Part shown: positions 7,063-15,257 of the stretch, piece by piece
Layout of the letters: each line of letters begins with the position of its first letter
Numbering within the stretch: position 1 is the first letter of the stretch
Origin: Planctomycetota bacterium
GTDB lineage: Bacteria > Planctomycetota > UBA11346
Direction of reading: 5' to 3'
Assembly: GCA_024641365.1 (NCBI GenBank)
Contig: JAHEDF010000005.1
Coordinates: 1-29,997 of the forward strand
DNA length: 29,997 nucleotides
The notes under the pieces: model-generated
Databases searched by the model: none
What the model was told of the DNA's origin: nothing
What the model saw: the letters and a program-made list of their open reading frames with translations, nothing else
Position numbers and translations under genes: made by a program

Positions 7063-8100
7063 TTACCCACCCGCTAATTCTTTGGCCATAGTTAAATGAC
7101 GGACAAAAGTCATTTTCACGTTACCATCGGCAAAAAGCGCTTTGGCTTCTTCAAATCCAACACTGTCTGATAACACTTTTCGGTCATGCCAACAATCTAG
7201 CGCAGCACCAGCATTTGCGCACACCATATCTAAAATAGGTCCTTTTTCTTCGCCGGATAATAGGCGATGAAATGTGGCAGCATTTGCGTGCGAATCACCG
7301 CAGGGTAAATGGGCATGATCTAAGCCATGTTGATGAATGCGTTCAATAATGCTGTGGTGTACGTGACCATTGTGCACATCCCATACATGCGTTGCTCCGG
7401 TAATACTAATTTCATCAATGCCGGGATGTCCACGCACCACGATTGCTCGCTCACAGCCAAGGCGTTGGATGGCATCGCATACTACATGTGCGGTTTTGTC
7501 ATCGGTAACACCAATGACTTGTTTTCGTGGCCGACACGGATTAGCGAGCGGACCTGCTAAATTAAATACCGTTCGTTTGACATGCGCACTGGCTAATTTA
7601 CGTGCTGGGGCAACCGCAGCAACGGCAGGATGAATGGCGCGAGCGAATAAAAAACACACGTTGGTTTTTTGTTGTAATTTAACTAATTGCGTAACTGGTA
7701 GTTGGAAAGGAACGCCTAATGCTTCTAATAAATCAAAACTGCCATTTGGCGTTTTGCTGCCTTTATTGCCATGCTTAACAACTGGTATACCTGCTGCTGC
7801 GAGCACAAATGCAGTGGTGGTAGAAACATTGTAACGGCCAAGCCCACTGCCTCCGGTGCCACATAAATCCATGCCGCCAGGAATTGGGACATGCACTGCT
7901 TTTTCTAATAACGTTTCAACGACCGTTGCTAATTCTAATCCGGTTTCTCCTCGTTGTGACCAAGTAACCAGCACCTCAGCGCCATGTTCTGGTGTCAGAC
8001 TGCCATCCATTAAATGATGCAGCACCACCTGGGTTTGTTCCTGGGTCATGCCTTTTGGTGATCTGGCTAAAGCAATTAACGCGTGATGATCAGTGCTCAT
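7063..8100 (-). CDS. trpD: Anthranilate phosphoribosyltransferase-like protein
   Basis: TrpD transfers the phosphoribosyl group of PRPP to anthranilate, the second step of tryptophan synthesis. This copy keeps DLCGTGGSGLGRYNVST (PRPP-binding), the AIHPAVAAVAPARK segment, KRTVFNLAGPLANP with the anthranilate-contacting Arg, and the metal-binding Asp-Glu in GIDEISITG. It departs from the usual KHGNRxxSSxxGSAD loop, reading KHGNKGSKTPNGSFDLLEA. No other trp gene is nearby; it is the last gene of a minus-strand run after thyA and folA. The ATG at 8100 (345 residues) leaves a family-like N-terminus; an ATG at 8124 would add nine mostly hydrophobic residues. Neither has a good ribosome-binding site. 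A TrpD-like enzyme with another aromatic acceptor cannot be excluded. Confidence 0.8.
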   Translation of the reverse strand: MSTDHHALIALARSPKGMTQEQTQVVLHHLMDGSLTPEHGAEVLVTWSQRGETGLELATVVETLLEKAVHVPIPGGMDLCGTGGSGLGRYNVSTTTAFVLAAAGIPVVKHGNKGSKTPNGSFDLLEALGVPFQLPVTQLVKLQQKTNVCFLFARAIHPAVAAVAPARKLASAHVKRTVFNLAGPLANPCRPRKQVIGVTDDKTAHVVCDAIQRLGCERAIVVRGHPGIDEISITGATHVWDVHNGHVHHSIIERIHQHGLDHAHLPCGDSHANAATFHRLLSGEEKGPILDMVCANAGAALDCWHDRKVLSDSVGFEEAKALFADGNVKMTFVRHLTMAKELAGG

Positions 8101-8195
8101 AGTTATAAGCATAAATGACAACATAATATCGCCAAGGCCAAGCTGGCTTATATGCTGTTGACCGCATCAGTACCAGCTTTGGTTTACGATATCGT

Positions 8196-8672
8196 CTAAA
8201 TTTTACGATCTAACGTGCGAAAAAGCAGTGGACCACTGACACGTCGTTCGCGTTCTTGCCAATCCGCTTCATTAAAAGCAGGAAAATAAGCGTCTCCATT
8301 AACCGGATCATCTACAATCGTCAGATACATGGTCGTAATATTGGGTAATGCGGCAGCATATAGTTGACCGCCACCAATAATAAATGGTTCGGGATCGTCG
8401 TGTCGTGCTGCAGCAATGGCAGCATGTAAATCGTTATAAATTTCAAAACCGGGAATGGTTAAATCAGTTTGTCTCGTAACAACCAGATTACGCCGTTTTG
8501 GTAATGGGCGGTGGTTTAATGAATCAGCCGTTTTACGTCCCATAATAACGGCATGACCCACTGTCGTACGTTTAAAATGCTGTAAATCTTCAGGATGATG
8601 CCACGGTAATTGTCCGGCATTTCCTATGACACGCGTTGGCGACATGGCAACAATAAGAGCGAGTGGTAACAT
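8196..8672 (-). CDS. folA: Dihydrofolate reductase
   Basis: DHFR reduces dihydrofolate to tetrahydrofolate with NADPH, regenerating the cofactor oxidised by thymidylate synthase. At 158 residues the length is typical. Diagnostic features are VIGNAGQLPWHHPEDLQHFK, with the active-site Trp24 and Asp29; MGRKTADSL (44-52), the NADPH-binding loop; and FIIGGGQLYAAAL, the second conserved glycine motif. It lies 12 bases after thyA on the same strand, the classic thyA-folA arrangement. The start at 8672 has no strong ribosome-binding site, which suits translation coupled to thyA. Confidence 0.96.
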   Translation of the reverse strand: MLPLALIVAMSPTRVIGNAGQLPWHHPEDLQHFKRTTVGHAVIMGRKTADSLNHRPLPKRRNLVVTRQTDLTIPGFEIYNDLHAAIAAARHDDPEPFIIGGGQLYAAALPNITTMYLTIVDDPVNGDAYFPAFNEADWQERERRVSGPLLFRTLDRKI

Positions 8673-8684
8673 AATAATACGAAA

Positions 8685-9527
8685 TTAGACAGCCACCGCA
8701 GCTTTAATGCCAGGATGTGGATCATAATGTGATAAGGTGATGTCTTCAAATTGGAACGCAAATAAATCAGTCACCGCTGGATTTAAAGTCAATGTCGGAA
8801 GCGGGCGTACATCGCGTGTTAATTGCAGGCGTGTTTGTTCAAAATGGTTTTTATATAAGTGCGCATCACCCATGGTGTGAACAAAAGACCCTGGTTTTAA
8901 TCCAGATACTTGCGCAATCATCATGGTGAGTAAGGCATAGCTCGCGATGTTAAATGGCACGCCTAAAAAGATATCGGCACTACGTTGATATAATTGACAG
9001 CTCAGTTCACCGTCTTGAACATAAAATTGAAATAAGGTATGGCATGGCGGTAGCGCGACTAAATTTTGTTCTTTGGGATTCCAACCAGTAATAATTAAGC
9101 GGCGGCTATTGGGATTGCGTTTAATTTCATCTAAAACCCAACGTACCTGATCAACACCGTCTTTAGCATAGCTACCATCGGGCAAGGTGGTGGCGCCAAA
9201 ATTGCGCCATTGGTGACCGTAAACCGGACCTAAATCACCTACTTTACGACCAAAGCGAGCACATTGTTCCGCGGTTGCCCACTCATTCCAAATGGACACG
9301 CCACGTTCTGTTAGCCACTCGTTATCAGTACGCCCAGATAAAAACCATAATAATTCATAAATAATTGATTTGGTATGTAATTTTTTTGTGGTCAGCAGCG
9401 GAAAGCCAGCCGCTAAATCAAATCGCATTTGATAACCAAACACGCCGCGCGTGCCGGTTCCAGTACGATCATCACGGTCGCGGCCATGTTCCAAAACATG
9501 GCGCAGAAGGTCGAGGTAAGTTTGCAC
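8685..9527 (-). CDS. thyA: Thymidylate synthase
   Basis: ThyA methylates dUMP to dTMP using methylene-tetrahydrofolate. The sequence shows DRTGTGT near the N-terminus, the active-site Cys in [13 protein letters not shown], the nucleotide-binding [20 protein letters not shown], and [13 protein letters not shown] place the start at the GTG at 9527 (protein beginning [15 protein letters not shown], 280 residues) because family members begin just here. The frame is open further upstream to 9746, but those extra residues lie inside the transglutaminase gene and look unlike ThyA. An ATG at 9566 is the alternative. With the GTG start the gene begins 10 bases after the preceding stop codon. No strong ribosome-binding site is visible for either start. 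Confidence 0.93.
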   Translation of the reverse strand: MQTYLDLLRHVLEHGRDRDDRTGTGTRGVFGYQMRFDLAAGFPLLTTKKLHTKSIIYELLWFLSGRTDNEWLTERGVSIWNEWATAEQCARFGRKVGDLGPVYGHQWRNFGATTLPDGSYAKDGVDQVRWVLDEIKRNPNSRRLIITGWNPKEQNLVALPPCHTLFQFYVQDGELSCQLYQRSADIFLGVPFNIASYALLTMMIAQVSGLKPGSFVHTMGDAHLYKNHFEQTRLQLTRDVRPLPTLTLNPAVTDLFAFQFEDITLSHYDPHPGIKAAVAV

Positions 9528-9537
9528 GGATGAGGTT

Positions 9538-11535
9538 CTAACTAGCGATGGAGGCGGCGGAAGCATGCGTCGCCGGGCGCTTCGGCAGGAGTCGTAAATC
9601 TGCCTGTAATCGAGCAAAATCAGTGCGTTTAGCAACACCAACTCCATACCGCATTGCAATGTAGTCATCGCCAAGTCGGATGATGAGCGCAGCGTGGTCG
9701 GGCAGTGCTTGTGCCGCACGACGTGAAAAATCCCGTGGCCCTTCATAGGGTAAACGCTCGACGCCAGCTTCTGCTAAATGCTCACAATAACGTTGATACC
9801 AAACAACCAGTGGGTCTGATGATAATTTATTGCGGCTGCTACGTCGCCACCACAACATGGTAAATACGGCACCGAGTAAAAACACCACCATACCACCAAA
9901 TAAAACAGGAGTCGCAAAACGATTAATTCCTAATTCGTTTAGCCAATTATATTGGGATTCACTATCATAACCCATTACCGTGCTTTCCCATTTAGCTTCA
10001 ATATATTGGTAATATTGCACGGCACGGCTGTAGGGTTTTTGAATAAATTCAGGTAGCCATGACACAGTGCGATCACTGTTGCTCAGAACATTTGTATCAG
10101 CATTTCGTAATGCAGCAGGCTGTGTTTCTCCAGGAGCGAGGGGAATATTTTTAGTGGGGTCTACACGTATCCACTCATCATTAATTTGTACTTCACTCCA
10201 GGCATGTGCATGATCTTGGCGTATAATTAAAAAATTTCCGACGGGATTTAAATCGCCACGGTGAAATCCTATCACGACTCGCGCTGGTAAGCCAGCACAT
10301 CGCATCAGCAGTGCAAAGCTCGTTGCATAATGCGAGCAAAATCCAGCGCGTTTAGTAAAGAGAAAATCAGAAACGTCATCGCCTTCCATGACGCCGGGGC
10401 TTAATGAATAAGTAAAGTTATTAACCTTAAAATAGGTAAGACAGGCTTCAATTATAGCTTGTGGGTTTTTGTATTGATCACGCCATTGTTGAGCAAGCTG
10501 CCGTACACGTGGATCAAGGCTCTCGGGTATTACTACCGTATTTGAATCGTAATCAGAGGCCTTATCGCCAAGGCGAGACGTCACTTGATAACGTAATACT
10601 TGAGTAGGTGTTGATGTACGTGCTAGAGAACGATCATAATGTAAGCGAGATTTATCCGGAGGTGTTTCAGCTACGTCTAATGCAAATAACCACTTTTGAT
10701 TTAAAGGTTCTAGGGTGATTTCTTGAGTAATGGCTGGTAAGTTCGTGTTGTTACTATAAGCAAAATTACGAAAATATTCTGAACTTTTTTTAACGCGCCA
10801 CGTGGTGCCATCGGTAATGCTCATTACCAAGCCTCGCCAATAGAGCTGATCAGCAGGGGGCATATCATTATTGGGAAATTCAACGCGCATGATTGGCTCT
10901 TCACTGAGCGCCATACGCGCCACATCACCAGGCGTCATATTATCAGTAAAGCCAGATGTCGCTTGGCCCATATTTGGCATTACGATTTGTAAACGAGGAA
11001 ACAACAGAAATACAATAATAGCAATGGGTAAACCTGTCACGGTTAGGCGTAACCCCAGGCGAATAACATGGCTTGGTTTTCCATCCATATGATAACCCAC
11101 CAGTGCCATGGTAATAACTGCCATGGTAGCCATCGCATATAAACAGATCACTAAGGATGAATTATCGCATAATAAAACCGAGACCAAGAAATAGCAGAGA
11201 AAACAAACTAATAAATAATCGCGCCGCGCTTTTAATTCGAGTAATTTAATCCACAGAAAACTGACAAATAAGGGTGTTGCTGCGGTAAGTCCAAAGCCTA
11301 AATCATTGGTGAGCATTAATAAACCAGTTACAACAAGTGCTATCAATAAACGATACATAACACGTGGAACAATAACCAGCCCACGCTGTTCAGATATGAC
11401 GCGCCACACCGCTAAGACAATAATACCAAGCGTCAGCCACGCAGGTAAGGTGCCAAGAAAGGGTAAGGTCGCCATAATCATGGCAAAAACCAAGGTCAGG
11501 ACGCGCGAAAAACCATGGGTCGCAACGACACTCAT
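9538..11535 (-). CDS. TgpA-like membrane transglutaminase (DUF3488-transglutaminase)
   Basis: This 665-residue protein has about six membrane helices in the first ~190 residues (DUF3488/TgpA N-terminal region). An extracytoplasmic transglutaminase-like domain follows, with the catalytic Cys at about residue 400 in [17 protein letters not shown], the His in DHAHAWSEV and the Asp in RVDPTKN. After a further membrane helix there is a cytoplasmic tail with features of a DUF4129-type end. TgpA-like proteins occur beside MoxR and DUF58 genes and are important in Pseudomonas; their substrate is unknown, probably in the envelope. The ATG at 11535 overlaps the DUF58 stop as ATGA, so it is preferred over the GTG/ATG frame extension to 11550. 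Confidence 0.93.
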   Translation of the reverse strand: MSVVATHGFSRVLTLVFAMIMATLPFLGTLPAWLTLGIIVLAVWRVISEQRGLVIVPRVMYRLLIALVVTGLLMLTNDLGFGLTAATPLFVSFLWIKLLELKARRDYLLVCFLCYFLVSVLLCDNSSLVICLYAMATMAVITMALVGYHMDGKPSHVIRLGLRLTVTGLPIAIIVFLLFPRLQIVMPNMGQATSGFTDNMTPGDVARMALSEEPIMRVEFPNNDMPPADQLYWRGLVMSITDGTTWRVKKSSEYFRNFAYSNNTNLPAITQEITLEPLNQKWLFALDVAETPPDKSRLHYDRSLARTSTPTQVLRYQVTSRLGDKASDYDSNTVVIPESLDPRVRQLAQQWRDQYKNPQAIIEACLTYFKVNNFTYSLSPGVMEGDDVSDFLFTKRAGFCSHYATSFALLMRCAGLPARVVIGFHRGDLNPVGNFLIIRQDHAHAWSEVQINDEWIRVDPTKNIPLAPGETQPAALRNADTNVLSNSDRTVSWLPEFIQKPYSRAVQYYQYIEAKWESTVMGYDSESQYNWLNELGINRFATPVLFGGMVVFLLGAVFTMLWWRRSSRNKLSSDPLVVWYQRYCEHLAEAGVERLPYEGPRDFSRRAAQALPDHAALIIRLGDDYIAMRYGVGVAKRTDFARLQADLRLLPKRPATHASAASIAS

Positions 11536-12461
11536 GGCGCACCAGTCCACAACGCTAATTGCGTGAGGCAGGCGTGATAATGCTTATCGCCAAGATCTGG
11601 TTCGATAATGATACCGGGCATACGTAAACCATAACGGCGCCCATCGCGCTCTGATTGAACTATTTGGCCACTCATTAAAGATAAACGATGTTCTAATGGA
11701 ATGCCTTCAAAACGGTCAAAATCAATCCAACAGTCATTGACAGCACCACTGGCAAATTCTTTTACTAAGACTGGTCGGCCACGTGCCACGGCACGCCAAT
11801 CGACGCGTCGTTGTGATTCGCCAAGTTGGTAAGCACGGTGTCCATGAAAATCACCCGTGGCACCTAAACGATAGCCGTCTTCTTGTCCTTCACCGGTATC
11901 AGCGACTTGTTCGCCGCCAGCAATTGGAGTGGGATAGACAATAAATTGCCAATCAACAGCTATTTCTATTTGCACGTAAATTAATCCCATTGGATACAAA
12001 CTAGCAGCGCGTAAGCGAGAGATTTTATGAATACCGCGTTGTCGTCCTGGCAATACTAATGTGATGGTGGCTGTTTGGCCGGCGCGTAATTGTTCAACGG
12101 TAACACCGTCATCCTCAGCAATTTCTGGTACATCACAAACAATGGCCATGCTTGTTTGTGTTCCGGCCTGCAAAGTAACATGTGCCCGTAATGGTTCATT
12201 CGCAAAAGCAGGAAATGATTTACCTGATACTAAAGTAACATTGGTAATATTTCGCCAGGCATGAATTATCGACATCAATGACGTCGAAATAATTAACGCA
12301 ACAACGATATAAGCGGCATTACTTTGATAATTAATGGCGCACATTAATATAAATCCAAGTACAACCGTTAAATAGGCAGTGGCACTATTCCATTTCATCC
12401 GGCGCACCACGTTGGTGGTGTTAGCAGCTGAATTTTTCATTGCTGCTGCTGGTGCGTTCAC
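11532..12461 (-). CDS. DUF58 domain protein
   Basis: This 309-residue protein has two membrane helices near the N-terminus (about residues 27-65) and then a DUF58 region. The family signature is GDFHGHRAYQLGESQRRVDW followed by RAVARGRPVLVKEFASG. DUF58 proteins are partners of MoxR ATPases and TgpA-like transglutaminases; the domain is related to von Willebrand A folds, and the role is probably assembly or protection of envelope proteins. The GTG start at 12461 overlaps the moxR stop as GTGA, and the 3' end overlaps the transglutaminase start as ATGA. An ATG at 12440 is the alternative start. Confidence 0.92.
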   Translation of the reverse strand: MNAPAAAMKNSAANTTNVVRRMKWNSATAYLTVVLGFILMCAINYQSNAAYIVVALIISTSLMSIIHAWRNITNVTLVSGKSFPAFANEPLRAHVTLQAGTQTSMAIVCDVPEIAEDDGVTVEQLRAGQTATITLVLPGRQRGIHKISRLRAASLYPMGLIYVQIEIAVDWQFIVYPTPIAGGEQVADTGEGQEDGYRLGATGDFHGHRAYQLGESQRRVDWRAVARGRPVLVKEFASGAVNDCWIDFDRFEGIPLEHRLSLMSGQIVQSERDGRRYGLRMPGIIIEPDLGDKHYHACLTQLALWTGAP

Positions 12462-13372
12462 GGCACTGGCACCGCTCGAATAACCGCATCTGCTAACGCG
12501 CGACCATCATGGCTATGCGCATCTGCACCGCGTAATCGATGCGACATAACGCTTGGGGCAACGGCTTGTACGTCTTCTGGAATAACAAGTTCACGCCCAG
12601 CCATTAATGCCCATGCTTGCGCGGCACGTTGTAGGGCCAAGCCAGCACGTGGCGATAACCCCGTACCAAGTGGACGATCTTTTCTGGTATGAGCTAATAA
12701 ATCTAAAATATAATCCGTTAAAGCGGGAGCGACGTTAATGGTGGTCACTTGATCTTGTAACGCACGTAATTCTTCGATTGTCATTTGTGCTGATAATTGC
12801 GCGAGTAATCCACGGCGATCGGGACCACCTAGCATAGCGCGTTCAGCATCACGATCAGGATAGCCTAAATCCAAACGCATGAGAAAACGATCAAGCTGTG
12901 ATTCAGGTAACGAAAAAGTTCCTATTTGATGTTGTGGATTTTGTGTTGCGATTACAAAAAATGGCTCTGGCAAAACATGCCGTTGTCCATCAACGGTTAC
13001 TTGGCGTTCTTCCATAGCTTCTAATAAAGCACTCTGTGTTTTTGGACTGGCGCGATTAATTTCGTCGGCCAAAACCACTTGCGAAAAAATTGCACCCGCA
13101 TGAAAAACAAATTCTTGTTTTTCACGATCAAAAATTGCATTCCCTAAAATATCGGCGGGTAATAAGTCGCTGGTAAATTGAACACGTTTAATATGTAAGC
13201 CTAATAATTGCGCCAAACCAGTTGCTAATGTGGTTTTACCGACACCAGGAATATCTTCGATTAATAAATGGCCTCGTGCTAATAAACAACAAATTGCAAG
13301 ACGAATGGGTCGTTCTTTACCAAGAATTACTGTATGTAATTGAGTGAGAACGCGGTCGATGGCAGTGGGCAT
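12458..13372 (-). CDS. moxR: MoxR-family AAA+ ATPase
   Basis: This 304-residue cytoplasmic ATPase of the MoxR group has Walker A GVGKTT (43-48), Walker B VVLADEINR (99-107) and the MoxR-typical phrases SPKTQSALLEAMEERQVTVDG, FFVIATQNP and FSLPESQLDRFLMRLDLGYP. MoxR proteins act as chaperone-like ATPases that mature or activate partner complexes, usually together with von Willebrand A-type proteins such as DUF58. The next two genes overlap it by four bases each, which supports one operon. Upstream is a 79-base gap to the HAD-like gene. Confidence 0.96.
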   Translation of the reverse strand: MPTAIDRVLTQLHTVILGKERPIRLAICCLLARGHLLIEDIPGVGKTTLATGLAQLLGLHIKRVQFTSDLLPADILGNAIFDREKQEFVFHAGAIFSQVVLADEINRASPKTQSALLEAMEERQVTVDGQRHVLPEPFFVIATQNPQHQIGTFSLPESQLDRFLMRLDLGYPDRDAERAMLGGPDRRGLLAQLSAQMTIEELRALQDQVTTINVAPALTDYILDLLAHTRKDRPLGTGLSPRAGLALQRAAQAWALMAGRELVIPEDVQAVAPSVMSHRLRGADAHSHDGRALADAVIRAVPVP

Positions 13373-13412
13373 GATAGGCTTTCTACAAGCAGATAACTCA
13401 TGAATCTTTGCC

Positions 13413-13463
13413 CATCAGATGCAGGCGGCAAGGACGCGATGGCTATTCCACTCACATCTGATG
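13413..13463. repeat. Small inverted repeat between the HAD-like gene and moxR
   Basis: CATCAGATG (13413-13421) and CATCTGATG (13455-13463) are exact reverse complements, separated by 33 bases. The right arm overlaps the last codons of the HAD-like gene. There is no T-run, so it is not a standard terminator; it could be an mRNA processing or pausing structure. Confidence 0.5.
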
Positions 13464-13958
13464 CCAACACCCACCACCGCGGGGAATCATAACCCGTGGT
13501 GCGTCGCTCAAATCACGTGCTTCAGCGACAACAATTCCAATATCATTGGGTGGTACCAATCCGCCGCCAACAATCACAACGCCAGCACACCCAGCTTGTC
13601 CGGCTGCAAGGGCATCATCCGCGTTTGTTCCGATAAACCAGGATTCCGGCAGGTTTATGTGATGTGCACGTGCGCTGCTAAGCAATAAACCAGGGCGTGG
13701 TTTTCGCCACGATGCCGGTGATGACGGTGTTGCGATCACGATATCCGTGAGTGGGGCGGCATCGGTGGCTATCGTTGAACGTAATTGTTCGACATAAGCA
13801 GCCACATCATTTTCATCCACACGATCACTAATGGCAATTATCGGAACACCGCGTTGCTGGAGCCGCTTAATGGCAGCACTGACTCCAGGTAATAATTGCG
13901 TGGGTTTTTCTGCGCTTACGAGCACATCGACAATTTCAACAAATAGCGCTGTCGTCAT
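13452..13958 (-). CDS. HAD-like protein with degenerate catalytic motifs
   Basis: The 168-residue protein follows the outline of a small HAD phosphatase of the histidinol-phosphate/GmhB type: LLPGVSAAIKRLQQRGVPII, a motif II Ser in AISD, a motif III Lys in RKPRPGLLLSSA, and WFIGTNADDALAAGQAGCAGV. However, motif I, normally hydrophobic-DxDGT/V, reads LFVEIVDVLV, so the nucleophile Asp is not where expected. Motif IV has GTNADD instead of GDxxxD. It may be a non-catalytic HAD fold or a much altered enzyme. The ATG at 13958 gives a family-like N-terminus; the frame extends to 14063. It lies divergent from the glycosyltransferase cluster and upstream of moxR. Confidence 0.65.
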   Translation of the reverse strand: MTTALFVEIVDVLVSAEKPTQLLPGVSAAIKRLQQRGVPIIAISDRVDENDVAAYVEQLRSTIATDAAPLTDIVIATPSSPASWRKPRPGLLLSSARAHHINLPESWFIGTNADDALAAGQAGCAGVVIVGGGLVPPNDIGIVVAEARDLSDAPRVMIPRGGGCWHQM

Positions 13959-14119
13959 GATGAAATCGTTATGATTTTGCCTGTTTAGGAAAGTGGCAGC
14001 TCGCATTCTCGGCATACCGTGGATTAGCGGGGCATGGTTGATGTGAGAAGCAGTGAGAAACACGCTGTTTGCCCACGGGTCGTGCTAGCCAAGAGCCAGT
14101 TAAACCCATACTCCCACCC

Positions 14120-15256
14120 ATGATCATTTTGCACACGGAAGCATCGCGCGGTTGGGGCGGACAAGAATTGCGCATTTTAAGTGAAATTCGTGCCATGCGC
14201 ACCCGCGGCCACACCGTCTTTTTAGCCGCTGCGCCAGAGAGCGAATTGGTCAAACGTATGGCTGGAACGCCAGATGCTCCCATCACATTTCCTTTTAAAG
14301 GAAAGTTTGATCGCAAAACCATCAAAGGGCTACGAACATTTATGGCTAAGGAAGGCGTGCAAATAATTAATTCGCATAGCTCGATTGATGGCTGGACCGA
14401 TGCAATTGCCTGTTTGAAAATGCCAGCGGTTCGCTTTGTACGAACACGTCATTTGTCGATTCCTGTAAAAACAAATTGGCCAACACGCTGGGTCTATGGT
14501 CGTCCACTTGCGTTAGTCACAACGGGCGAAGCTTTACGACAAAAATTAATTGATATAAATAAACAACCAGCCAGCAAAGTTTTATCAATTGCGACCGGCG
14601 TTGATCTCACACGATTTAATCCTGAAAATTATGATCGACACAAAATACGACAAGAATTTAACATTAGTGATGATCAATTATTAGTTGGTATGATTGCCAT
14701 GATGCGTGGTATGAAGGGCCATACGGTATTAATGCAGGCGTTACCAAAAATTACCGCTGCTGTTCCGCAGGTACGGTTTTTAATAGTGGGTGGCGTACTT
14801 GATGATAATCCAATGCCACAACAATTACGTGATGAAGTCGCACGCTTAGGTTTAAGTGATAAAGTACATTTTTCCGGATTACGCCAAGACATTCCAGATA
14901 TTTTGGCAGCCCTTGATTTAAAAGTTTTGCCATCGGTTAGTGATGAAGGTGTTCCGCAAAGTTTAACCCAGGCATTAGCGATGGGTGTTCCAGTAGTAAG
15001 CACCACGGTCGGCGCTATTGGCGAAGTAGTCGAAGAAGGCGTTACTGGTCGCCAAGCGGCTCCCAATGATGTCGACGGTTTTGCTGATTTAGTCATCGCG
15101 CAATTAACTGATCGCGAATCCGCAAAACGTTTGGCTACGGCCGGACAAGAGCGCGTGCGCAAGTTTTATAGTGTCGAAGCCATGACTCGACGCACAGAAG
15201 CATTGTACCAACGTTTATTAGATAATCAGCCGGCGTGGCCGGAAACGAACATTTAA
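14120..15256 (+). CDS. GT4-family glycosyltransferase
   Basis: This 378-residue cytoplasmic GT-B glycosyltransferase has the N-terminal signature RGWGGQELRILSE, common in LPS and surface-glycan GT4 enzymes. Its C-terminal donor-binding segment contains SDEGVPQSLTQALAMGVPVV. The usual EX7E pair is Glu...Gln here, a variant known in this family. The donor and acceptor sugars cannot be read from sequence. I chose the ATG at 14120, where the family begins; the frame runs back to a TTG at 14069 through residues with no family resemblance. It is one base from the next gene and heads a four-gene plus-strand cluster. It is visibly related to the GT4 gene at 17179. Confidence 0.9.
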   Translation: MIILHTEASRGWGGQELRILSEIRAMRTRGHTVFLAAAPESELVKRMAGTPDAPITFPFKGKFDRKTIKGLRTFMAKEGVQIINSHSSIDGWTDAIACLKMPAVRFVRTRHLSIPVKTNWPTRWVYGRPLALVTTGEALRQKLIDINKQPASKVLSIATGVDLTRFNPENYDRHKIRQEFNISDDQLLVGMIAMMRGMKGHTVLMQALPKITAAVPQVRFLIVGGVLDDNPMPQQLRDEVARLGLSDKVHFSGLRQDIPDILAALDLKVLPSVSDEGVPQSLTQALAMGVPVVSTTVGAIGEVVEEGVTGRQAAPNDVDGFADLVIAQLTDRESAKRLATAGQERVRKFYSVEAMTRRTEALYQRLLDNQPAWPETNI

Positions 15257-15257
15257 T

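Noticed and set aside
14069..14119. Upstream TTG start for the first GT4 gene
   Set aside because: The added residues have no family resemblance, and the family begins at the ATG at 14120.
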